From the NCBI GenBank assembly GCA_002501605.1, contig DANW01000007.1, positions 1 through 19,106 of the forward strand: a stretch of 19,106 nucleotides of DNA. The letters are read 5' to 3'. Both the position numbers and the translations under genes were made by a program. Positions 1 to 7,151 of this stretch are shown in pieces (position 1 is the first letter of the stretch; each line of letters opens with the position of its first letter). This stretch comes from Euryarchaeota archaeon UBA28 (GTDB lineage: Archaea > Thermoplasmatota > Poseidoniia > Poseidoniales > Thalassarchaeaceae). The notes beneath the pieces are model-generated. The model worked only from the letters and a program-made list of their open reading frames with translations, searched no databases and was not told the DNA's origin.

Positions 1-4
1 CATG

Positions 5-40
5 AATGACGATAGTAAAAATATAGTAACTATCGTCGTT
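5..40. repeat. Strong inverted repeat / hairpin near left edge
   Basis: Bases 5-16 pair with 29-40 over 12 positions (11 Watson-Crick pairs and one G-T wobble at 7/38), with a 12-base A/T-rich loop. No run of T follows on the + strand; on the - strand the bases that would follow lie outside the window. It could be a terminator for a gene beyond the left edge, a bidirectional terminator, or an operator. The structure is seen directly; its function is unknown. Confidence 0.7.
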
Positions 41-90
41 GAGGAAACCAAGCCATATCGAGTCGCGCCTTCCATCATCACTACCGGTCA

Positions 91-110
91 GAAATGTGGT
101 ATAACCATAT
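91..110 (+). promoter_or_regulatory. Possible archaeal promoter (BRE/TATA) ahead of trmI
   Basis: An A-rich stretch at 91-94 (GAAA) precedes a TATAAC-like element at 100-105, which would place transcription start near 130 by usual archaeal spacing. That gives a leader of about 50 nt containing the Shine-Dalgarno sequence at 140-146. The match to the archaeal consensus is weak and no second example in the window supports it. Confidence 0.22.
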
Positions 111-139
111 TCCTTGCTAGCATCTGACTTCGCTTAAGA

Positions 140-146
140 AGGAGGT
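140..146 (+). promoter_or_regulatory. Isolated perfect Shine-Dalgarno sequence upstream of trmI
   Basis: AGGAGGT at 140-146 is a full match to the archaeal anti-SD core, yet it sits 33 nt before the only plausible trmI start (GTG at 180), too far to serve it directly. The nearest start-like codon is TTG at 151, which opens a 31-codon frame (151-246) overlapping the beginning of trmI. It may drive a short leader peptide coupled to trmI, or it may be a chance purine run. Confidence 0.45.
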
Positions 147-179
147 TTAATTGATATCTGAAGTAGTTTCCCGTAAAAC

Positions 180-992
180 GTGGATGACGAGAGTGGGGGT
201 AATTGGCTGGCACTTCGAGAGGACGATGGCAGGGCGTACCTTCTAAGAAGAGCGCCAGGGGAGGTCAAGATCAAGGGCCTCGGTAGGTTTGATGCTGAGG
301 AGCTTCTGGAGGGTTATTCTCTGGGAGACAGGATAAAAGTAGGCCAGAAATCTCTGACGATCGTTAATCCTTCCCTGCCTGAGGCGAGGAGAAACATGGC
401 TAGGAGGGCTCAGGTTATTGGCGCCAAGGATTCTGGTTTCCTAATCTCATGGATGGGGATTGGAATCGGATCAAGGGTTCTTGAGGGCGGGCATGGTTCA
501 GGAGGATTGGCCATGCATCTTGCAAATGTCATGGGATCAAAAGGGACCCTGATATCAGTAGAGGCGCGGACTGAACATGCTGAAGTTGGCAGAATGAATA
601 TGGAAAGGCTATCGGAGGTATTGCCTGAGTTCCCTCAATGGCACCTTATCGAAGGGGATATGGGCAAAATAGGAAGTCTAGTGATGGAAAAATGTGAGGA
701 GTTAGATGCGGCAATAATTGACATTGCTGAGCCTTGGGGAATAATCCCTGAGATAGAGCCTCTCCTTAGGGCAGGTGGAAGATTGGCCTGTTATTGCCCG
801 ACCACCGCTCAGTTGGAAAAGTGCTGGGAATCGGCCCAAAAAAGTGGCATGATAGTAGAATGGGCCGGAGAGATGATTGAGAGAAGGTGGGTAAAGGCCA
901 GTAAGGGAGGAGTTAGACCAGGGAATACACCAATTGGACATACCGCATTCCTACTCATTTCCGCTAAGGTCGCGACACACGAGGAGGAATAA
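180..992 (+). CDS. trmI: Archaeal TrmI-type tRNA (adenine-N1)-methyltransferase
   Basis: A 270-residue SAM-dependent enzyme of the GCD14/TrmI family, expected to form m1A at tRNA position 58 (and 57 in archaea). The family works as a homotetramer in the cytosol. The small N-terminal beta domain (about 1-65) precedes a Rossmann methyltransferase domain. Visible motifs are the SAM glycine loop LEGGHGSGG at 101-109, an acidic SAM-ribose residue E128, D160, and the family's D-x-x-x-P-W motif as DIAEPW at 181-186 (usually DLPDPW), which keeps the catalytic Asp. The usual Thr of the glycine loop (EAGTGSG) is His105 here. GTG at 180 is chosen because in-frame stops at 159 and 174 close the frame upstream, and the start gives a normal family N-terminus. 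aspS follows after 35 nt. Confidence 0.9.
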   Translation: MDDESGGNWLALREDDGRAYLLRRAPGEVKIKGLGRFDAEELLEGYSLGDRIKVGQKSLTIVNPSLPEARRNMARRAQVIGAKDSGFLISWMGIGIGSRVLEGGHGSGGLAMHLANVMGSKGTLISVEARTEHAEVGRMNMERLSEVLPEFPQWHLIEGDMGKIGSLVMEKCEELDAAIIDIAEPWGIIPEIEPLLRAGGRLACYCPTTAQLEKCWESAQKSGMIVEWAGEMIERRWVKASKGGVRPGNTPIGHTAFLLISAKVATHEEE

Positions 993-1027
993 GCACCGTT
1001 GATAACAAGGACCCTTTCCGTGCTAGC

Positions 1028-2437
1028 ATGCGAGACAGCGCGGAATGGCAACCCACCTCCTACAGGAGTCACACTATTGGACAAGTCGTGAGTCTGGGCG
1101 ATTCGCTCATTGGCACCGAAGTAACTATCTCGGGATATGCAGAAACCGTCAGGGGAAGAGGTGCGATATGCTTTCTGATGCTTCGGGACGGTACTGGTCG
1201 TATCCAGGCGTTCCTAAAGAGGGATAATATGGACCAGGCATTTTTTGACTTGGTTCAATCGGTATCCAGAGAGTCCACGGTTCAGCTGACAGGTGTAGTG
1301 GCTGAAAAGAGGGCCCCCAAGGTCAAGGAAGGAGAGTCGCCTCCTCCACCAGAGTATGAGATTAATGTCTCATCTGGGTCGATTCTGGCTATCGCATCGA
1401 CTCCGCTTCCAGTAGGAGTGACTGATGATGTCCAAGTAGGACTCGATGTTAGGTTGGATAATCGGCATTTGGATCTAAGAAGAGAGCACGTTAATGCGAT
1501 GTTTCAGTTACGATCTAGAGTGCTTCAATATGGCAGGGAACATCTGATCGCAGAGGGTTTTCAGGAGATTAATACCCCGAAGATTATTGCCGCGGCGGCA
1601 GAGGGGGGAACGAATCTCTTTCCAATGAAATATTTTGATACTGATGCATATCTTTCCCAGAGTCCACAATTGTACAAACAACTAGCCGTCCTAGGAGGTT
1701 TGGAAAGAGTATTCGAAATCGGGCCAGCATTCAGAGCTGAGAAACATGACACATATCGGCACTTGAATGAGTTCATATCGTTCGATATAGAAGGAGCATG
1801 GATGGATGATGAAGATGTTATGGGGGTCCAAGAAAGGATGATTTTCCACATATGGTCAGAGGTCAAGAAGAATGATCAAAACTTGATTGACATCATAAAC
1901 AAATACAGGATTTCCCAAGGCAATGAGGAAATTGAGGTAGATATTCCAAGCTTACCATTTCCTAGGATTCCTTATTGTGAAGCCATAGAGATAGTGAAGA
2001 AAGGAGGCGGGGAAATTGAATGGGGAGATGATATCGAAAGTCATCATTGTGATTTAATCGCTGCGAAATTCCCTGGCTTCCATTTCATACCCAGATGGCC
2101 AATGGCGATGAAACCATTCTATATCCACCACAAAGAAAATGAAAAGGGAACTACGGGGGAACAGCTTAGTCGTGGATTTGACTTAAATTTTGGAAGGGAT
2201 GAAATGACAAGTGGGGGAGCTAGGGAGCATCGCGTGGATATTCTTGAGGAGAATCTGAGGGGCATGGGGTTAGATCCCGCTGACTTTACATTCTACACGG
2301 ACGGATTCAGATATGGCGCTCCCCCCCATGCAGGATGGGGCCTTGGTGTGGCGCGTTTGTTGATGGTTTTGACTGGTGCAGGCAATGTAAGGGAAGTCGT
2401 CCTATTCCCAAGAGATAGAAGCAGAGTCACTCCCTGA
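1028..2437 (+). CDS. aspS: Aspartate--tRNA(Asp/Asn) ligase, archaeal type
   Basis: A 469-residue class IIb synthetase that charges tRNA with aspartate. An N-terminal OB-fold anticodon domain (about 13-125) precedes the catalytic core. Motif 1 (FQEINTPKI, 178-186), motif 2 (FRAEKHDTYRHLNEF, 235-249) and motif 3 (GAPPHAGWGLGVARL, from 430) are all present, and the protein ends in the classic LFPRDRSRVTP. It lacks the large bacterial insertion domain, so it is the archaeal/eukaryotic form. At the two positions reported to set tRNA discrimination in Thermococcus AspRS (W26 and K85), this protein appears to have E39 and a Pro in the PPPP run at 105-108. The Pro favours a non-discriminating enzyme that also makes Asp-tRNA(Asn); the Glu is unusual. 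The N-terminus is about 10 residues longer than in relatives. No clear ribosome binding site was seen. Confidence 0.93.
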   Translation: MRDSAEWQPTSYRSHTIGQVVSLGDSLIGTEVTISGYAETVRGRGAICFLMLRDGTGRIQAFLKRDNMDQAFFDLVQSVSRESTVQLTGVVAEKRAPKVKEGESPPPPEYEINVSSGSILAIASTPLPVGVTDDVQVGLDVRLDNRHLDLRREHVNAMFQLRSRVLQYGREHLIAEGFQEINTPKIIAAAAEGGTNLFPMKYFDTDAYLSQSPQLYKQLAVLGGLERVFEIGPAFRAEKHDTYRHLNEFISFDIEGAWMDDEDVMGVQERMIFHIWSEVKKNDQNLIDIINKYRISQGNEEIEVDIPSLPFPRIPYCEAIEIVKKGGGEIEWGDDIESHHCDLIAAKFPGFHFIPRWPMAMKPFYIHHKENEKGTTGEQLSRGFDLNFGRDEMTSGGAREHRVDILEENLRGMGLDPADFTFYTDGFRYGAPPHAGWGLGVARLLMVLTGAGNVREVVLFPRDRSRVTP

Positions 2438-2449
2438 AGTGGTGTTGTA

Positions 2450-3133
2450 ATGAGTACTGATTTCCTGAAGAGTGAGGATGTGATGACTTGGGAAAGCCGA
2501 AAAAGGGCCAGATTTGTAAATAGTCTCAGTGGATTCAAAAGTGCCACTCTAATTGGGACATATGATTCTGAATTCGGCTCAAATCTGTCTATAGTGTCTT
2601 CAGTAGTACACTTAGGCTCTACTCCCCCAATGATGGGGTTCGTTTTGAGGCCCCCCGGGAAGGATGCTCACACATACAAGAATATCAAGAAAACAGGAAT
2701 TTGCACGTTTAACCATGTGAATGACCGCATTATTGAGCAGGCCCATCAGACAAGTGCTAGGTATCCTCGTGAAGCAAGTGAGTTTGAGGAGGTGGGTTTG
2801 ACCCCTGCATGGATAGATGGCTGGATGGCTCCCTGTGTCGAAGAATCCAGAGTCAAAATGGGACTAACCCTGATTGATGACATCGAGCTGGCTAATGGAT
2901 GTCGATTCATGACTTGTGAAGTTAATTGGTTCGATGTGGAGTCCATTGGGATATGTGAGGATGGCTTCGTGGACTTAAATGAGCTTGGGGGAGTTACAAT
3001 ATCTGGTCTTGATGGTTATCATGGAACTCCGAAGATTTTTAGATTGTCATATGCTAAAACTAACCTCGAATTGACGAAAATGTTGAATTTTTACGATGGT
3101 TGGGATGATAATTCAGAAAATGGGCATAATTAG
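2450..3133 (+). CDS. Flavin reductase family protein (FMN-binding split barrel)
   Basis: A 227-residue protein with the flavin-reductase-like split-barrel fold. The FMN-binding core is recognised in residues 28-103: GFKSATLIGT at 28-37, SNLSIVSSVVHLG at 44-56, a substrate/FMN loop PPMMGFVLRP at 59-68, and FNHV...AHQTSARY at 87-104. Such proteins either pass reduced FMN to a partner monooxygenase or act as flavoprotein oxidoreductases themselves. It follows aspS by 12 nt with a weak GGTG site in the gap. A luciferase-like FMN monooxygenase lies 1.6 kb downstream on the same strand, so a two-component monooxygenase is attractive but unproven. The 59-nt gap to the next gene may mean this gene is transcribed with aspS rather than with the downstream operon. 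The last 15 residues are acidic and polar, and low in complexity. Confidence 0.82.
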   Translation: MSTDFLKSEDVMTWESRKRARFVNSLSGFKSATLIGTYDSEFGSNLSIVSSVVHLGSTPPMMGFVLRPPGKDAHTYKNIKKTGICTFNHVNDRIIEQAHQTSARYPREASEFEEVGLTPAWIDGWMAPCVEESRVKMGLTLIDDIELANGCRFMTCEVNWFDVESIGICEDGFVDLNELGGVTISGLDGYHGTPKIFRLSYAKTNLELTKMLNFYDGWDDNSENGHN

Positions 3134-3147
3134 GTACAGATTTATCG

Positions 3148-3158
3148 ACCGAAAATAA
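3148..3158 (+). promoter_or_regulatory. Possible promoter of the formyltransferase-to-ALDH operon
   Basis: In the 59-nt gap after the flavin reductase, an A-rich BRE-like CCGAAA runs into AAATAA (about 3149-3157). With usual archaeal TATA-to-start spacing, transcription would begin about 10 nt before the ATG at 3193, giving a nearly leaderless transcript. It is the only A/T-rich element in the gap. The consensus match is modest. Confidence 0.2.
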
Positions 3159-3192
3159 CGGGTATGTGTAGCCCCTCCGGAACACGAGTATC

Positions 3193-3915
3193 ATGGCCAA
3201 GCCGAGATTCGCCTTCCTCCTATTGAAAGAGCATCCATACGGCAGAGAGATGCTGAGACAGATCTTGTCCGAGGGGCACATACCCGAGATAATCATAGAA
3301 GAGGACTCGCCTGTGGGAGACGAGGAGCGGGAGAAATTCCTTAAGCGCATTGAAGGAAACGAAATCGCACCCACTATTGAGTCACAAGCACAGGACCACG
3401 GGATAACTATGGTAACCGTTCCAATTCACAATTCAACGGAGGTGATGCCTCAAATCAGGAATATGGAACTGGACTTGATAGTATTCGGTGGCACAAGAAT
3501 AATCCGAGGGGAAATATTGGACTTTCCCAAGGATGGGGTTGTCAATTCTCATCCGGGCCTCCTACCGGAATGTAGAGGATCAGCTTCTCCAGCTTGGTCC
3601 GTCTACCACGATATCAAAGTTGGTTCAACTTGTCACTTCTGTGATAATGGAATAGATACAGGAGAAATACTGCTTAAGAGAGAGTTACCAGTAGAGAGGG
3701 GTGCTTCATACGAGGACCTATGCTATGGGACACTAGTGCTCGCAGGAGTGTTGATGAAGGAGGCACTGGTTGCGTATGACAAAGGAGATTGGCCGAAGAT
3801 GCGACGCCCCCAAGGTGCCAGTGATTTCCCAACATTCAAGAACGCTCCTGAGGAAGTATTGGAAGTTGTCAGGGTGAAGCTCAGAGACCAAACTTATGCG
3901 CACTATGTCGATTAG
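3193..3915 (+). CDS. Formyltransferase-fold protein (formyl_trans_N family)
   Basis: A 240-residue protein with the N-terminal Rossmann-like formyltransferase fold shared by methionyl-tRNA formyltransferase and GAR transformylase. The catalytic Asn-His-Asp triad is intact: N118 and H120 in VVNSHPGLLPECRG (116-129) and D155 in GIDTGEIL (153-160). A 10-formyl-THF-like donor is expected from the family. It lacks the C-terminal tRNA-binding domain of Met-tRNA formyltransferase (about 310 residues), and archaea do not formylate initiator tRNA. The acceptor is therefore probably a small amino compound, or the fold is used for hydrolysis or deformylation. It opens the tight operon: its TAG stop overlaps a ribosome binding site AGGTGAT (3914-3920) for the SDR 8 nt later. 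The family is secure; the substrate is unknown. Confidence 0.82.
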   Translation: MAKPRFAFLLLKEHPYGREMLRQILSEGHIPEIIIEEDSPVGDEEREKFLKRIEGNEIAPTIESQAQDHGITMVTVPIHNSTEVMPQIRNMELDLIVFGGTRIIRGEILDFPKDGVVNSHPGLLPECRGSASPAWSVYHDIKVGSTCHFCDNGIDTGEILLKRELPVERGASYEDLCYGTLVLAGVLMKEALVAYDKGDWPKMRRPQGASDFPTFKNAPEEVLEVVRVKLRDQTYAHYVD

Positions 3916-3923
3916 GTGATAAA

Positions 3924-4724
3924 ATGGAAGTTGATTTACTTGGGAGCGATTTTCCCTTTGCTGATGGGATTTTGGATGGAAAAACTGCTCTAGTCTGCGG
4001 GGCATCAAAGGGCATCGGTAAGGCGACGGCTTTGGTCTTGGCTAGGGCGGGGTGCAGGGTAATTGCATGTGCAAGATCGGCTGACGAACTACACAAGCTG
4101 GTTTCAGATATGCACGGCTCAGGTCACGAATACTTCGCTATTGATATGGAGGATTTGGAATCGGTAGCGAAGTTTGCATCGGAGGCCGGAAATATTGACA
4201 TCCTTGTGAATAATTCAGGGGGACCGCCAGGAGGCCCACTTTTAGAAAATACGGTTGAAGACTTCAGTGGCCCATTCACAAGGCATCTGCATGCATCACA
4301 CATAATGGTCAGGTCTTTTGCCCCCGGGATGATAGAGGCTGGAAGTGGAAGAATTGTGAATGTGATTTCGACATCCGTCAGAGAGCCTATTGACAATATT
4401 GGACTTTCGAATACCCTCAGAGGAGCGATGGCGTCATGGTCAAAATCACTTTCTAGAGAACTACATCCCTGTATTACAATTAACAACATTCTCCCCGGTT
4501 TTACAGACACTGATAGGCTAGGTAATCTCGCTAACTCGATTTCTTCAAGGACCGGTATTGATGTCAAAGATGTCCGAGAAAACTGGATGAATAGCGTCCC
4601 TATTGAGAGGCTTATAGATCCTTTAGAAACGGCTGTGGCGATAGCTTGGCTTTGCTTACCATCGAGTGGTGCAATAAGGGGGGTCAGCCTCGCTGTCGAT
4701 GGTGGAAGGATGCGATCTATCTGA
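3924..4724 (+). CDS. SDR-family protein lacking the canonical Tyr/Lys pair
   Basis: A 266-residue Rossmann protein resembling 3-oxoacyl-ACP-reductase-like short-chain dehydrogenases. The dinucleotide motif CGASKGIG is at 25-32, and NNSGGPPGG (96-104) replaces the usual NNAG. The first catalytic Ser lies in ISTS at 148-151. Aligning the following helix (LSNTLRGAMASWSKSL, 161-176) with the usual YxxxK puts Ser162 where Tyr and Arg166 where Lys should be. That is typical of a divergent BKR-like SDR subgroup without a normal catalytic tetrad. Oxidoreductase chemistry is therefore uncertain, and lyase, isomerase or structural roles are possible. The C-terminal ILPGFTDTDR (189-198) and AVDGGRM (257-263) are typical SDR. 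The gene is translationally close to both neighbours (8 nt on each side). Confidence 0.85.
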   Translation: MEVDLLGSDFPFADGILDGKTALVCGASKGIGKATALVLARAGCRVIACARSADELHKLVSDMHGSGHEYFAIDMEDLESVAKFASEAGNIDILVNNSGGPPGGPLLENTVEDFSGPFTRHLHASHIMVRSFAPGMIEAGSGRIVNVISTSVREPIDNIGLSNTLRGAMASWSKSLSRELHPCITINNILPGFTDTDRLGNLANSISSRTGIDVKDVRENWMNSVPIERLIDPLETAVAIAWLCLPSSGAIRGVSLAVDGGRMRSI

Positions 4725-4732
4725 GTGGTCAT

Positions 4733-5974
4733 ATGGAATTTGATATTTTCTTTTCCATATCTCAGACCCCTGATTCCTCTGGCTTTGTCCCGACTGAGAG
4801 AGAAATGTTCTCAAGTTTCATGAGTCAAGCTGAGCATGCAGATAAGCTTGGTTTCGGGATAGGTTGGATAGCTCAAGCGCATCTTTCTACGGAAGTTCAA
4901 AAGAGAAATATCAGTCCGGTTGTCCCCCACTACCCCGGAGAGGTTGGACTTTGTACAGACTTCTTCCAACTAGCCCAGAAAGTACTTTCTAGAACAGAAA
5001 AAATGGAAGTGGGTAGTGCAGTAATGAGTATTTTAGCTTCTGGGGGACCGATAGCTCAAGCAGAGCGAGTTGGCTCTTTCCTGGCCTTACACGGGCTCGA
5101 CCCAGAGGAAAGGAGAAGGTTGCATATCGGATTCAGTGCTGGCAGATTTGAATTCATGGCTAGGCCTTATGGAATAGTTCCAAGAAATACCTTTGAGGAA
5201 GTGGCCTGGCCCGCACTTAGAGGGAGGATTTTTGCCGAGGCCTCAGAGATTTTTCTTAGGCTTTTGAGAGGGGATATAGTCTCGAGCGAGATGATTGGTA
5301 AGACCATACTTACAAGAGAAAACTTCAGGAGCGACGAGGATTGGTCAAAAGTTCAGAATGAGGCTTGCAAACACTTCGGCCTTATGTCGCCCCCAGATTC
5401 AATAGATGTGGGCAATAGATATGAGTTTGAAGAAATAAAGATAATTCCCCAGAATTGGGATAGGGGACTTCTGAATCTGATCCTTGGCAGTCACGACCAG
5501 AATCTTCAGAGAGAGGTCAATAAATGGCTACCAGTGCAGGTTTTTAATCTCTCAATAACCCCTCCAAAAATAATCAATGAGACCCATGAGAGAATGAAAG
5601 AGGCATATCACCCAGACGGAGGTGAGTGGAGGAGGTCTATGATGCCCAGAACTGTAATGGTTTTCATCAATGAAGAGGAAGGTTTGAGTCCAATGGAGAG
5701 GAGTGAGGCTGCAAAAATTGAGGCTAAATCGGCTCTTTCAACCTACTGGAGCGCCTTGGAAGGGACCATAGACCCATCCAAAGTTGACAGAGCAGTAGAC
5801 AATGCAGTTATTGGTAACGCGGAAGAAATAGTCGAGCAGATTATTGGCAGATATGACAAGGAAGACCGTCTAATGTGCTGGTTCGATTTCTTCAATCATG
5901 ACAGCGATAGAGTGATGAGGAACATGACCGCTTTCATGACCAAGGTGGCACCGAGGGTGAATGGGGGCGACTAG
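4733..5974 (+). CDS. Luciferase-like flavin-dependent monooxygenase (LLM class)
   Basis: A 413-residue protein of the bacterial luciferase-like TIM-barrel superfamily, which uses reduced FMN and O2 to oxygenate small molecules. Recognisable elements are the N-terminal strand FDIFFSIS (3-10), GFGIGWIAQAHLS (40-52) in place of the family's W-x-x-E-H-H-F, MEVGSAVMSILASGGP (91-106), AQAERVGSFLALHG (108-121) and the phosphate-binding-type segment HIGFSAGRFEFMARPYGI (131-148). It is longer than the usual 330-360 residues because of an acidic, tryptophan-containing stretch at about 190-290. The ATG at 4733 is chosen because it gives the family N-terminus directly, 8 nt after the SDR stop. An in-frame upstream GTG at 4646 would lie deep inside the SDR gene. 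The likely FMNH2 source is the flavin reductase at 2450-3133. The stop abuts the next ATG with no spacer. Confidence 0.83.
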   Translation: MEFDIFFSISQTPDSSGFVPTEREMFSSFMSQAEHADKLGFGIGWIAQAHLSTEVQKRNISPVVPHYPGEVGLCTDFFQLAQKVLSRTEKMEVGSAVMSILASGGPIAQAERVGSFLALHGLDPEERRRLHIGFSAGRFEFMARPYGIVPRNTFEEVAWPALRGRIFAEASEIFLRLLRGDIVSSEMIGKTILTRENFRSDEDWSKVQNEACKHFGLMSPPDSIDVGNRYEFEEIKIIPQNWDRGLLNLILGSHDQNLQREVNKWLPVQVFNLSITPPKIINETHERMKEAYHPDGGEWRRSMMPRTVMVFINEEEGLSPMERSEAAKIEAKSALSTYWSALEGTIDPSKVDRAVDNAVIGNAEEIVEQIIGRYDKEDRLMCWFDFFNHDSDRVMRNMTAFMTKVAPRVNGGD

Positions 5975-7141
5975 ATGGCTGGACGTGAAAACTCCCCCTC
6001 TTCCGTCTCTCCGGGTAGGCCCGGTTCCTCCCTGTACCCCTCAAATCCTCTTGGAGACAGCCATGAAGGAATTGCAACGGGAAGGGACGTCGAGTGGGAG
6101 CCTTTGGTGGATTTTCGGAGGATGGATGTCTCGGAAAACACAATACATGGGGCAGTGGCATGGGCCCATGGTAAGGAAATTATACACTCATTTGGGGGTA
6201 ATGTCTTAGTTTATGGAAGATCCATGATGAAGCCACTTATGATGAAGCCTTTCGTCAATGTCCTTGAGGACATGGACTGGGATCAGAAAGCCATATCATG
6301 TTCATCGCATAATGGAGATACAGAGCATGTTTCCACTGCTCAATCCCTTCTCTCAGAGTCTGAATGGGGACTAATGCAATGTCCTTTAGATGTCCCGCTA
6401 ATTCAGTTTGGGAGGCAAGTTAGACGCCCCCGTAGATGGTTCCATACATGCTCAGGAGAGCATGCAGCTGTACTCAAAGGAATGCGAAAAATGGGAATGA
6501 ACAGAGCAGGGTATACACTGCCCAACTCCCCCTGGTTCCCATTGTATCTTGATGTCTTGCGTGACTACATGGGCAAGCCTGACTGGAAGCCCCTCAGGGT
6601 TGCTAAAGATGGGTGCGGTTTTCCGACAGTATCGAATACCGTTGATGAGCTTGCGATAATGTTTGCAGGGCTAGCAAACAGGAAAGACGAAGATTGGATA
6701 TGGGAGGCGATGAACAGGCATCCGGACCTAGTAGGGGGCTTCAATAGGCTTGACTCAACATGTCTAAAGGCCGGTGATGGGAAAATCCTTGCCAAGGAGG
6801 GCGCAGACGGACTACTGGGGATTTCTGTGGAACATCCAGATTGGCCGAAGGGGCTCGGCATCGTAATAAAAATCGCTCATGGCTGGAATAGTCAGGCCAC
6901 GTGGTATGTGGCTAGAGCTGTCTTAGGGGTTTTAGGAGTTGAGTTAAGAAACCCCTATCCACTTCATCGGCAGAAGGCTTTCATAGTTCCGGGAATAGTT
7001 CCCGAGGAACTCAGAGAGGCCCTAGAAGAGGTCGTTACCTGGGACGAATGGGACCCTGATAGAGATAGATTCTCTATGGATTGGAAGGAGTATTCAGAGG
7101 GGATGACTCGTAGTAATCCATATTCCAATGAGGGTTCTTGA
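5975..7141 (+). CDS. Asparaginase II-family amidohydrolase (PF06089 type)
   Basis: A 388-residue protein of the Rhizobium etli AnsA-type asparaginase family, which hydrolyses asparagine or related amides. The two Ser-Lys pairs of the family are visible: S83/K86 in RSMMKP (82-87), S111 in CSSHNG (109-114) and K274 in AKEGADG (273-279). Of the reported zinc-site residues, both Cys are present (C159 in CSGEH, C214 in DGCG), but the usual Lys of CSGKH is Glu162. The first 40 residues are a Ser/Pro/Gly-rich stretch with no family counterpart, so an internal start is possible, though the ATG directly abuts the upstream stop. It sits between a flavin monooxygenase and a semialdehyde dehydrogenase, which argues for an amide intermediate in a pathway rather than general asparagine use. 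The substrate is not determinable. Confidence 0.82.
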   Translation: MAGRENSPSSVSPGRPGSSLYPSNPLGDSHEGIATGRDVEWEPLVDFRRMDVSENTIHGAVAWAHGKEIIHSFGGNVLVYGRSMMKPLMMKPFVNVLEDMDWDQKAISCSSHNGDTEHVSTAQSLLSESEWGLMQCPLDVPLIQFGRQVRRPRRWFHTCSGEHAAVLKGMRKMGMNRAGYTLPNSPWFPLYLDVLRDYMGKPDWKPLRVAKDGCGFPTVSNTVDELAIMFAGLANRKDEDWIWEAMNRHPDLVGGFNRLDSTCLKAGDGKILAKEGADGLLGISVEHPDWPKGLGIVIKIAHGWNSQATWYVARAVLGVLGVELRNPYPLHRQKAFIVPGIVPEELREALEEVVTWDEWDPDRDRFSMDWKEYSEGMTRSNPYSNEGS

Positions 7142-7151
7142 TGAGGGTTCT
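7128..7151 (+). repeat. 13-bp tandem duplication at a gene junction
   Basis: ATGAGGGTTCT occurs at 7128-7138 and again at 7141-7151, separated by TG, so the unit is 13 bp in tandem. The duplication spans the end of the asparaginase-family gene and the start of the aldehyde dehydrogenase gene. The second copy supplies the ATG of the latter, overlapping the TGA stop by one base (TGATG). Confidence 0.85.

Noticed and set aside
2..127. A 41-codon ATG frame at the left edge of the + strand
   Set aside because: Its first third lies inside the strong hairpin, it has no ribosome binding site in view, and the product resembles nothing I recognise. It could still be the tail of a gene from outside the window.
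993..1027. Short GCAC...GTGC inverted repeat between trmI and aspS
   Set aside because: Only four paired bases in each arm, within chance expectation.
4124..4732. A 202-codon open frame on the - strand opposite the SDR gene
   Set aside because: The + strand frame has clear SDR motifs; the antisense product has no recognisable domain and is a codon-bias shadow.
4646..4732. Upstream GTG start extending the luciferase-like gene into the SDR gene
   Set aside because: It would add 29 residues translated from the SDR's own coding region; ATG 4733 gives the family N-terminus directly.
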